14,175 bases of DNA, from the NCBI GenBank assembly GCA_964553535.1, contig CAZKLK010000033.1, forward strand, positions 1 to 14,175, given 5' to 3'. Below the pieces are notes generated by a model. It was not told where the DNA came from. It searched no databases and saw only the letters and a list, made by a program, of their open reading frames with translations. The translations under genes were made by a program, and so were the position numbers. This document shows, piece by piece, positions 6,175 to 12,368 of this stretch (positions are counted from its first letter, which is position 1; each line of letters opens with the position of its first letter). This stretch comes from JALHSV01 sp964553535 (GTDB lineage: Bacteria > Nitrospirota > Thermodesulfovibrionia > Thermodesulfovibrionales > SM23-35).

Positions 6175-8687
6175 ATCAAACTCCGTTCTGCCGGTTTAAC
6201 CCAGCCGCCATTCCATCCGTAGAGAGCCACCCGTGTTATGTCCAGTTCCTCCGGCGGTTTGCCGCACAGCAGCGGTATAATTTCACCAAGTCTGACTTTG
6301 ACGTCTCCCTGGTCTGCAAGGGTCATCATGACCGAACCGTCGTGCGCGGCATTGACTTCTTCAACCATTTTCCTCACATTTATTGTACCTTTTTCTCTAA
6401 GAACAAACACCTCTTTTTTAGATAAAAAATCGCAAACATCGTGGATATCAACGCCCTGCACCCGGTATTCATACCTGCAGATAAAGGCGTTGAGGGAAGG
6501 CGCGCCCTGCGGGGCGGCCGACATGCTATGAACAGATATGCCATCCGGCAAAGTGTCGTTGAGCTTTTCCATATTCACGGCCAAATCAAAAGGCGGAGTG
6601 ATTTCCATATCAAAATATTCGCCAAGTCCGGCGATGCCAACTCCGAGGGGCGGGCCGAAAGATACATTGGGAGTGGGATGAAATCCTCTGGAGTAAACGA
6701 TCGGGAATCCGGCCCTTCTCATTGCCCGGTGGAACGCGGCCGCCAATTCAAGATGCGACAGGTATCTCATCAGGCCCGTCTTTGAAAACCCGGCGCGGAT
6801 TCTGACAGGATTAAACCGCGCCGCCGGGGGCTTAACCGGCGCAAATCTTCCGACGGAGAGAAGCTGCTCACCGGCCTGCGCATTGTCGGAATCGCTGGAT
6901 TTTCTGCAATCGAGTCCGCAACTATGACAAACCTTTGAGCAATCGGCGGATATTTCCCCTGAAAGAGCCTTCTGGTACTCTTTCCAGAGGAATTCCTCCG
7001 ATATCCCAGTATCCACGACATCCCAGGGCAGACTATCGCCAAAACTGAAAGACCGCGCGGCAAATGAGACGGCATCCAGACCGGTCGCCCGCATTGCCTC
7101 TTCCCATTTCCCGTATTCGAAAACTTCCGTCCAGCCGTCGAGCCTGCATCCCAATGACCACGCCTTTTCGACCAGCCGGGAAATCCGGGCGTCCCCGCGC
7201 GAAAAGGCAGCTTCCAGAAGACTCATCCGTATGTCATGCCCCTTGATATTGAATCCATTTTTAGCGAGGTTGTTTTTGATATAGGCCTTTCTTTCACCGA
7301 GCAGATCGGCGCTGGCCTGCCCGCACCATTGAAAAGGAGTATGGGCCTTGGGAACAAAAGGGGAAATGCCCACATTGATGTTCACAAACCGCCTGGTAAA
7401 TTTTTTTGCGGTCTTCAACGCCTTTGAAGCCATGGTGATTATGCCCTTAATATCGTCATCCGTCTCCGTAGGGAGCCCTATCATAAAATACAGCTTGAGG
7501 TTGAGCCATCCCTCCCTGAACAGGGTTGACAGGGCCTGCTCGTAATCGCCGTCGGAAAAATCCTTGTTTATGACTTTCCTGAGTCTTTCAGTGCCGGCCT
7601 CCGGCGCAATCGTAAACCCGGTCTTTCTTATAGAGCTTATTTCTTTCAGCAGGCCGCTGTTTATAGCCGGCACTCTGAGCGAAGGAAGGGAAAGCGCGAT
7701 ATTATTCCCCCTGAATCTTTCGTTGAATTCCCTCACAACATCCAAAAGGCAGCTGTAATCTCCCGCGCTAAGAGACGTAAAGGCAACTTCCTCATAACCC
7801 GTATTTTTAAGAGACCTTTCCGCCAGGGCCAGGACGTTCTGCGGACTCCTCTCCCTGACAGGCCGGTAAATCATCCCCGCCTGACAGAATCTGCATCCCA
7901 TGGAACAGCCCCTTGACACTTCGATGTTGACCCTGTCATGGACAATCAATGCAAAAGGGACAACCGGCTTGTCCGGGTATGGAGCCTTATCAAGAGAAGG
8001 AAGGATGCGCCTGCCGACAACCTTTTTCGTGCTTCGATCATGTCCGGAGCCGCCTGCAACCCTTTCTGGAGCGGGGAAGGGGGAAATATACGGCACATAC
8101 ATTCCTTCAATCCGGGAAACGGCGCGAAGAAGCGATTCCTTATTGCGGTCCCCCTCATTCTTCCAGCTATGATAGACTTCGACAATATCCTTCACAGCCT
8201 CCTCTCCGTCCCCGACGAGAAAGGCGTCGATAAAAGGCGACATCGGCATAGGGTTCGCCGTGCAGGGGCCGCCGGCTATGACGAGCGGATAACGAAGAGA
8301 GGGCGAATCGAGACGCTTTTCTGATCTGACAGGGATACCGCCCATTGACAGCATATTCAGCACAGTCGTGTACGAGAGTTCATATTGCAGGCTGAATCCC
8401 ACAATGTCAAACTCCCTGAGAGGCCGGTTCGATTCAAGGGAAGAGAGCAGGAGGCCTTCGGCCTTCATCCTTGCCTCTAAATCGACCCATGGGGAAAATA
8501 CACGCTCGGCCGACGCAAAAGGGAGGTCGTTTATTATCTTATAAAGAATCCTGAGCCCGAGGTGCGACATCCCGATTTCATAGGTATCCGGAAAAACAAG
8601 GGCAACTTTGACGGATTTCCCGGAATAAACGGCGTTAAACTCACTATTGATATATCTGCTTGGCTTCTGGAGAATCGATAAGTTCAC
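6156..8687 (-). CDS. B12-binding-like radical SAM protein fused to a DUF2344 (radical-SAM-linked) domain
   Basis: Fusion of two families often encoded as neighbours, known as TIGR03960 and TIGR03936; neither has an established reaction to my knowledge. Residues 1-230 resemble the B12-binding-like N-terminal domain, with VALVFPDTYEIGMSHLG early on. The radical SAM core begins at about 250, with the cluster cysteines C261, C265 and C268 in SRGCSMGCRFCQAG, followed by TIAPEAGTERLR at 359-370. A cysteine knot C583, C587, C590, C594 precedes the linked domain (about 628-820, starting IRAGFSKTGLMRYLSHLEL). The start is GTG at 8687; an in-frame stop lies two codons upstream. There is no ribosome-binding site, and a -10-like element ends 6 nt before the start codon. 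It overlaps RNase G, the usual neighbour, which suggests a role linked to RNA metabolism. Confidence 0.9.
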   Translation of the reverse strand: MNLSILQKPSRYINSEFNAVYSGKSVKVALVFPDTYEIGMSHLGLRILYKIINDLPFASAERVFSPWVDLEARMKAEGLLLSSLESNRPLREFDIVGFSLQYELSYTTVLNMLSMGGIPVRSEKRLDSPSLRYPLVIAGGPCTANPMPMSPFIDAFLVGDGEEAVKDIVEVYHSWKNEGDRNKESLLRAVSRIEGMYVPYISPFPAPERVAGGSGHDRSTKKVVGRRILPSLDKAPYPDKPVVPFALIVHDRVNIEVSRGCSMGCRFCQAGMIYRPVRERSPQNVLALAERSLKNTGYEEVAFTSLSAGDYSCLLDVVREFNERFRGNNIALSLPSLRVPAINSGLLKEISSIRKTGFTIAPEAGTERLRKVINKDFSDGDYEQALSTLFREGWLNLKLYFMIGLPTETDDDIKGIITMASKALKTAKKFTRRFVNINVGISPFVPKAHTPFQWCGQASADLLGERKAYIKNNLAKNGFNIKGHDIRMSLLEAAFSRGDARISRLVEKAWSLGCRLDGWTEVFEYGKWEEAMRATGLDAVSFAARSFSFGDSLPWDVVDTGISEEFLWKEYQKALSGEISADCSKVCHSCGLDCRKSSDSDNAQAGEQLLSVGRFAPVKPPAARFNPVRIRAGFSKTGLMRYLSHLELAAAFHRAMRRAGFPIVYSRGFHPTPNVSFGPPLGVGIAGLGEYFDMEITPPFDLAVNMEKLNDTLPDGISVHSMSAAPQGAPSLNAFICRYEYRVQGVDIHDVCDFLSKKEVFVLREKGTINVRKMVEEVNAAHDGSVMMTLADQGDVKVRLGEIIPLLCGKPPEELDITRVALYGWNGGWVKPAERSLIWTAKF
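6181..6186 (-). promoter_or_regulatory. Ribosome-binding site deciding the TTG start of rng
   Basis: On the minus strand ACGGAG is followed by 6 nt and then TTG. The site lies inside the 3' end of the upstream radical-SAM gene and supports the non-ATG start of the RNase G gene. Confidence 0.6.
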
Positions 8688-8845
8688 GCTTTAAGAATAC
8701 CATGAAAGCAACGGGCATTGTCTGCCTGAAAATAATGTGCGAGGGCGTTCAGCATTAAAAACCTATGGCACGCGCAAAAAATATAAGTTAATATTGATTA
8801 TGGTACAGACCTGCAAACATTTCACGCCAAATAAGGAGGGATATC
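8688..8845. other. Divergent intergenic region between the radical-SAM operon and mscL
   Basis: This 158-nt AT-rich gap separates two divergent genes. Besides the minus-strand -10 element it holds candidate plus-strand -10 elements, TATAAG at 8782-8787 and TGG TACAGA at 8801-8809. Neither has a good -35, so the mscL promoter is unassigned. AAGGAGGG at 8833-8840 is a strong ribosome-binding site for mscL. No gene is seen. Confidence 0.5.
8694..8702 (-). promoter_or_regulatory. Extended -10 promoter of the minus-strand operon
   Basis: On the minus strand TGG TATTCT is followed by 6 nt and then the GTG start at 8687, which places the predicted first transcribed base at the start codon itself. 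I find no convincing -35 hexamer 16-18 nt upstream. Confidence 0.45.
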
Positions 8846-9298
8846 ATGTTCAAGGAATTCAAGGAGTTCGCCATGCGGGGGAATGTCCTCGATATGGCCG
8901 TCGGTATTATCATAGGAGCGTCTTTCGGCGCAATTATAAGCTCACTCGTCGCGGATGTTATTATGCCGCCCATCGGGCTTGTGCTCGGCAATATCGATTT
9001 TTCGAATCTTTTCCTGACTCTCAAGCAGGGCAGCGTCCCGGGACCGTATGAATCCCTCTCCGCCGCAAAGGCTGCCGGGGCAGTTACAGTCAACTATGGG
9101 GTTTTCGCGAACACGATCATCACTTTTCTGATTGTGGCTTTTGCGGTATTTATCCTCATAAAAAATGTCAACAGGCTTAAGAGGCAGCAGGAAGCCCCTC
9201 CCGCAGTTCCAGCAACAAAAGAATGCCCTTTCTGCCTTTCTGTCATCCCGATAAAAGCAGTCAAATGCGCGCACTGCACCGCCGAGCTGAAGCAATAA
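8846..9298 (+). CDS. mscL: Large-conductance mechanosensitive channel MscL with C-terminal zinc ribbon
   Basis: Inner-membrane pentameric channel that opens under high membrane tension and releases solutes during osmotic downshock. The N-terminus FKEFAMRGNVLDMAVG and the first transmembrane helix (about 15-45, ending SSLVADVIMPPIGL) are highly typical. A periplasmic loop runs to about 85 and the second helix covers about 86-108 (NTIITFLIVAFAVFILIK). The cytoplasmic tail differs from E. coli: instead of the LLTEIRDLL helix it has a Pro/Ala linker and CPFC-x10-CAHC (C127, C130, C141, C144), a likely zinc ribbon. Total 150 residues. The ATG start is supported by AAGGAGGG 5 nt upstream. It appears monocistronic, with a hairpin downstream and a separate promoter for the next gene. 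Confidence 0.96.
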   Translation: MFKEFKEFAMRGNVLDMAVGIIIGASFGAIISSLVADVIMPPIGLVLGNIDFSNLFLTLKQGSVPGPYESLSAAKAAGAVTVNYGVFANTIITFLIVAFAVFILIKNVNRLKRQQEAPPAVPATKECPFCLSVIPIKAVKCAHCTAELKQ

Positions 9299-9316
9299 GA
9301 TAAATCCGCGGAGACA

Positions 9317-9360
9317 GGGGATTCAGGAGGAAACGCCTTTCATATGCCTCCTGAGACTCC
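9317..9360 (+). terminator. Hairpin downstream of mscL, possible terminator
   Basis: TCAGGAGG at 9323-9330 pairs perfectly with CCTCCTGA at 9347-9354. The stem extends outward to 9317 and 9360 with one mismatch and wobble pairs, giving about 13 paired bases and a 16-nt loop. The sequence after it is CT-rich rather than a T run, so intrinsic termination would be weak. Confidence 0.4.
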
Positions 9361-9373
9361 CTTCCCTTGTTCC

Positions 9374-9398
9374 GCAGGCCGGTTTTGAGCCCGGCTGC
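9374..9398. repeat. GC-rich stem-loop upstream of bamD
   Basis: Bases 9374-9382 pair with 9391-9398 through nine pairs interrupted by one bulged G, leaving an 8-nt loop (TTTTGAGC). The left arm GCAGGC (9374-9379) can instead pair with GCCTGC at 9407-9412, giving two mutually exclusive folds just upstream of the bamD -10 element. Confidence 0.35.
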
Positions 9399-9414
9399 GA
9401 TCTTCAGCCTGCCG

Positions 9415-9423
9415 TGCTATAAT
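9415..9423 (+). promoter_or_regulatory. Extended -10 promoter of bamD
   Basis: TGC TATAAT is a perfect extended -10. Its last base is 8 nt before the ATG at 9432, so the transcript would begin within about two bases of the start codon. The 17-nt-spaced -35 position reads CTGCGA, a weak match. No ribosome-binding site fits between the promoter and the ATG. Confidence 0.6.
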
Positions 9424-9431
9424 ACAGTGAA

Positions 9432-10196
9432 ATGAAAAATGGCATGAAAATAGGGGTATTTATCGTTGCCCTGCTTTTTTGCGCCATTGCCTGCGCAAAA
9501 AAACCGGCGGTGCGGCCCGTCGAAAAGTTTGATCCGGAAAAGTCCTTTGCAGCCGCCAGTGAACTGCTCGATAAAAAAGAATATGAAAAGGCGAGGGCTT
9601 CTTTTCTTGAAGTCAAGAACAGGGATCAAACCGGAACGCTTGCTCCATTGGCCCAGCTTAAGATCGCCGATTCCTATGTCAGGGAAGAGGAACCCGAACT
9701 CGCAATCCCCGAATACCGGCGTTTTCTTGAAATGCACCCCGATCACCAGTATGCCTCATACGCGCAATACCAGATAGCCATGTTGTATTTCGATCAGATA
9801 GAGAGCCCTGAAAGAGGATACGGGGGAGCTGCAAAAGCGCTTCAGGAGTTTGAAAAACTGAAAAGAATGTTTCCGAGAAACCCGTATAAAGAGGCCATGG
9901 AGATCAAAATGGAGAAATGCCGCAATACCATGGCTGAATACGAGTATCTCGTCGGACAATTTTATTACAAGAAAGGCTCTTTCCAGGCTGCCCTCGGGAG
10001 GTTTGAAGGCCTGATGAAGAATTACCCGGGGTATCAGATGGCATCCGACGTTCTTTTTTATATCGGGATGTCATATAAAAACATGGGGGATGCAGACCGC
10101 GCTTCGGAAAGCCTTTCCCTCTTCCTCGAGAGATATCCGTCCCACAACCTCTTTCGGGACGCACAATCAGCGCTCAACTCCCTGAAGGGGAAATAA
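9432..10196 (+). CDS. bamD: Outer membrane assembly lipoprotein BamD
   Basis: Periplasm-facing lipoprotein of the BAM complex, which inserts beta-barrel proteins into the outer membrane. The N-terminus has basic residues K2 and K6, a hydrophobic stretch and the lipobox AIAC with lipidated cysteine C21. About five TPR-like helical repeats follow, at roughly 33-66, 72-105, 108-150, 158-200 and 204-240. The segment FPRNPYKEA and MAEYEYLVGQFYYKKG to EGLMKNYPG matches the BamD signature in order and spacing. At 254 residues it is close to E. coli BamD (245). It has no ribosome-binding site and a -10 element ends 8 nt upstream, so it appears leaderless. The precorrin-2 dehydrogenase gene follows after 9 nt, an unrelated function probably sharing the transcript. 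Confidence 0.92.
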   Translation: MKNGMKIGVFIVALLFCAIACAKKPAVRPVEKFDPEKSFAAASELLDKKEYEKARASFLEVKNRDQTGTLAPLAQLKIADSYVREEEPELAIPEYRRFLEMHPDHQYASYAQYQIAMLYFDQIESPERGYGGAAKALQEFEKLKRMFPRNPYKEAMEIKMEKCRNTMAEYEYLVGQFYYKKGSFQAALGRFEGLMKNYPGYQMASDVLFYIGMSYKNMGDADRASESLSLFLERYPSHNLFRDAQSALNSLKGK

Positions 10197-10205
10197 CGGG
10201 CTGCG

Positions 10206-10964
10206 GTGTCTCGCAGTCTGCCGGCATCGGAGAACACCCGGATTAAAAGGAAACAATCCGTTTCCACGTCTTCACGGGCATCCGCACCCGTCGTCTACTA
10301 CCCCGTTTTTATTAACCTTTCAGGGAAGAAAGCGGTTGTGATCGGCGGCGGCAGGGTCGCGGAAAGAAAAATCCTGCCGCTTATGAAATCCCGCGCGCAG
10401 GTGACCGTGATCAGCCGTAACGTCACAAAAAAAATAGAACAGGCAATAAGGCAAAAGAGAGCAAATCATATTGCGAGGCAATACAGGAAAGGGGATTTGA
10501 AGGGCGCATTTCTTGTTATCGCCGCGACCGACTCGCCGTCCGTCAACCGGCGGGTGTCTCAAGACGCCCACTGTCTTGTCAATGTTGTGGATACGCCGGA
10601 TTTGTGCAATTTTATTGTGCCTTCGAATATGGTCAGCGGGGCGCTGAATATTGCCGTCTCAACCGGCGGGATAAGCCCCGCCCTCTCCCGTTCCATACGG
10701 AAAGAAATCGGGAAAGTTTACGGGCGTGAATTTGCGCGATATCTGCAGATTTTGAAAAGAATCCGCCGGGACGCGTTGAAGATGATACCTGACAGGAAGA
10801 AGAGGACGGGGCTATTGAAGCGTCTTGCCTCGGAGGAGATGATCAGGATTCTAAGAAGCAAGGGATGGAAGGAAGTTAAAGAAACAGCGGAGGACTTGTT
10901 GAAAAAGGCCAAAACCGGCGCCAAAAGGCACGGACAAATGAAAGGAGAGGGGCATGGACATTAA
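10206..10964 (+). CDS. Precorrin-2 dehydrogenase / sirohydrochlorin ferrochelatase (Met8p/CysG N-terminal type)
   Basis: NAD-dependent enzyme oxidising precorrin-2 to sirohydrochlorin, and in bifunctional members inserting iron to make siroheme, the cofactor of sulfite and nitrite reductases. The Rossmann motif VIGGGRVAERK is at 45-55. NVVDTPDLCNFIVPS at 126-140 contains D129 at the position of the catalytic aspartate in CysG/Met8p. STGGISPALSR at 152-162 is also conserved. It is a stand-alone protein with no methyltransferase domain. About 28 basic and serine-rich residues precede the usual start (YYPVFINLSG). GTG at 10206 is the only standard start codon in that stretch and lacks a good ribosome-binding site, so it may depend on reinitiation after bamD, 9 nt upstream. 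It overlaps the OsmC gene by 11 nt. Confidence 0.92.
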   Translation: MSRSLPASENTRIKRKQSVSTSSRASAPVVYYPVFINLSGKKAVVIGGGRVAERKILPLMKSRAQVTVISRNVTKKIEQAIRQKRANHIARQYRKGDLKGAFLVIAATDSPSVNRRVSQDAHCLVNVVDTPDLCNFIVPSNMVSGALNIAVSTGGISPALSRSIRKEIGKVYGREFARYLQILKRIRRDALKMIPDRKKRTGLLKRLASEEMIRILRSKGWKEVKETAEDLLKKAKTGAKRHGQMKGEGHGH

Positions 10965-11367
10965 AATCACATTCCCCGGCGGGAAAAAGGTCAACGCGGA
11001 GTTCAGGGGTTTTACTGTTTATACCGATCAGCCGGTCAAGGATGGTGGCGAAGGGTCTGCTCCATCCCCTTATGAATTCTTTCTCGCGTCTATAGGAACG
11101 TGTGCCGCAATGTATGTGCTCGGTTTCTGCCGGAAGAGAAATATTCCCACGGACAATATTTCACTAATGCAGCGGCATGAGTACCGCAAGACAGATGACG
11201 GGAAGATTGTCTTTGACAGGATAGTAATTGAGATCGCCGTTCCTCCCTCCTTCCCGGAACAATATCGCCAGGCCCTGATAAAAGTCGCGGACCAGTGCGC
11301 GGTAAAGAAGACAATTTTAAATCCGCCGCAGTTTGAGATAAAGACTGTGGTTGATCAGAGCAGGTAA
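10954..11367 (+). CDS. OsmC-family protein (YhfA-like)
   Basis: Small cytoplasmic protein of the OsmC/Ohr superfamily, whose characterised members are thiol peroxidases reducing organic hydroperoxides. The hallmark PSPYEFFLASIGTCAAMYV places C50 at the peroxidatic position, and the second conserved cysteine is C115 in ADQCAVKKT; both residues are present, so catalysis is plausible. R18 near the N-terminus and the 137-residue length fit the YhfA-like branch, whose substrate is not well defined. AAAGGAGAGG at 10941-10950 is a strong ribosome-binding site and lies within the upstream gene, whose end overlaps this start by 11 nt. It is the last gene of the bamD unit, with a hairpin terminator candidate 17 nt after the stop. 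Confidence 0.92.
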   Translation: MDIKITFPGGKKVNAEFRGFTVYTDQPVKDGGEGSAPSPYEFFLASIGTCAAMYVLGFCRKRNIPTDNISLMQRHEYRKTDDGKIVFDRIVIEIAVPPSFPEQYRQALIKVADQCAVKKTILNPPQFEIKTVVDQSR

Positions 11368-11371
11368 GGAG

Positions 11372-11383
11372 AGGACGCGTCCT
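11372..11383. repeat. Perfect 12-bp palindrome
   Basis: AGGACGCGTCCT reads identically on both strands. It lies just after the OsmC stop and 90 nt before the LysR start. It could be a protein-binding site; it has no loop and is not a hairpin candidate. Confidence 0.3.
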
Positions 11384-11384
11384 T

Positions 11385-11435
11385 TGCCCGTCAATTCGCC
11401 GTGGCGCCTGCTCCGGCGGAACCGGGCACAGTTTT
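11385..11435 (+). terminator. Probable intrinsic terminator of the bamD operon
   Basis: TGCCCG at 11385-11390 pairs with CGGGCA at 11423-11428. Inside it TTCGCCG (11395-11401) pairs with CGGCGGAA (11414-11421) with one bulged G. The result is 13 mostly G-C pairs in two stacked stems with a 12-nt loop. CAG and TTTT follow at 11429-11435. The T run is short, so termination may be partial. Confidence 0.5.
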
Positions 11436-11448
11436 AATCCCAACTCTG

Positions 11449-11457
11449 TGGTACAAT
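11449..11457 (+). promoter_or_regulatory. Extended -10 promoter of the LysR-type gene
   Basis: TGG TACAAT is an extended -10 with five of six consensus bases in the hexamer. It ends 5 nt before ATG at 11463, implying a leaderless transcript. No recognisable -35 or ribosome-binding site is present; the expected -35 region overlaps the right arm of the upstream hairpin. Confidence 0.55.
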
Positions 11458-11462
11458 GGTGC

Positions 11463-12356
11463 ATGGATATTCACCAGCTGCGCGTATTTTCCTCGGTATT
11501 CAAGAACAGAAGCTTCTCAAAGGCTTCTCTGGAGCTTCATCTCACCCAGCCCACCATAAGCAATCATATCAAGTCCCTCGAAGACGAGCTTGAATGCAGA
11601 TTATTTGACCGGCTGGGCAGAACCATCATTCCGACAAAAGAGGCGGAGATATTGTACGGCCAATCCATGGAAATCATTGAGAAGGCCTACGCGCTGAAAG
11701 ATGCTCTGGGGGCTCTCAAAAAAACCGTGACCGGGAATCTCGTCATCGGCGCAAGCTCGATACCGGGCGTGTATTTAATGCCCAGGATCATGACTGAATT
11801 CCGGAAACAGCACCCGGCCATTTCACTTCAGATAAGCATCGGAGATTCGGGAAGCATTATCGACGGCATTTCGAAACATGAACTGCTTCTGGGAATTGTG
11901 GGCGCCAAACTCGGCAATGAACAAATCAATTACATGCCGTTCGTTGAAGACGAGCTGATCGTCGTTTCAGCGCCGTCAATGACGGGCAAAAAAAGCATGG
12001 CGCTGAAAGAGATGATCTCCCTGCCGATCGTTTTCCGCGAGGATGGATCGGGCACGCGCAGGGAAACGGAAAAATTTCTGAAAAACAAGGGGATAGTCAT
12101 TGAAGATCTGAATATCGCGGGCATCTTTGGCTCAACTGACGCGGTAAAACAGGCCGTCAAGGCAGGCCTGGGAGTATCAATCCTCTCAAAATTCGCCGTT
12201 AAAGATGAACTGGAAAATAAGCTGCTTGAAGAAATAAAACTCGCCGACACCCGTATGAAAAGACATTTTTACGTCGTGACGCACAAGAAGAGAACGCTTC
12301 CCCGCTTATATGAAATATTCCTGCAGCATGCAATTGACGCTAAAGAATACATCTGA
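11463..12356 (+). CDS. LysR-type transcriptional regulator
   Basis: DNA-binding regulator of 297 residues. The N-terminal winged helix-turn-helix begins MDIHQLRVFSSVF and contains SFSKASLELHLTQPTISNHI (about 17-36), typical of LysR proteins. The effector-binding domain runs from about 85 (GNLVIGASSIPGVYLMP) to the end, with the family stretch AVKQAVKAGLGVSIL. I chose ATG at 11463 over GTG at 11448, because the alternative would lie upstream of the -10 element and the family normally starts at MDxxQL. The style resembles regulators linked to sulfur or selenium metabolism (CysL or selenium-associated LysR), and siroheme and OsmC genes sit upstream, but the effector and targets are inference. 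It converges on bioB with 12 nt between stop codons. Confidence 0.93.
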   Translation: MDIHQLRVFSSVFKNRSFSKASLELHLTQPTISNHIKSLEDELECRLFDRLGRTIIPTKEAEILYGQSMEIIEKAYALKDALGALKKTVTGNLVIGASSIPGVYLMPRIMTEFRKQHPAISLQISIGDSGSIIDGISKHELLLGIVGAKLGNEQINYMPFVEDELIVVSAPSMTGKKSMALKEMISLPIVFREDGSGTRRETEKFLKNKGIVIEDLNIAGIFGSTDAVKQAVKAGLGVSILSKFAVKDELENKLLEEIKLADTRMKRHFYVVTHKKRTLPRLYEIFLQHAIDAKEYI

Positions 12357-12368
12357 CGGCCGCAGCGT

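Noticed and set aside
5369..6222. Plus-strand frames of 134 and 166 codons opposite rng
   Set aside because: They are shadows of the conserved RNase G sequence, with no recognisable protein features or ribosome-binding sites.
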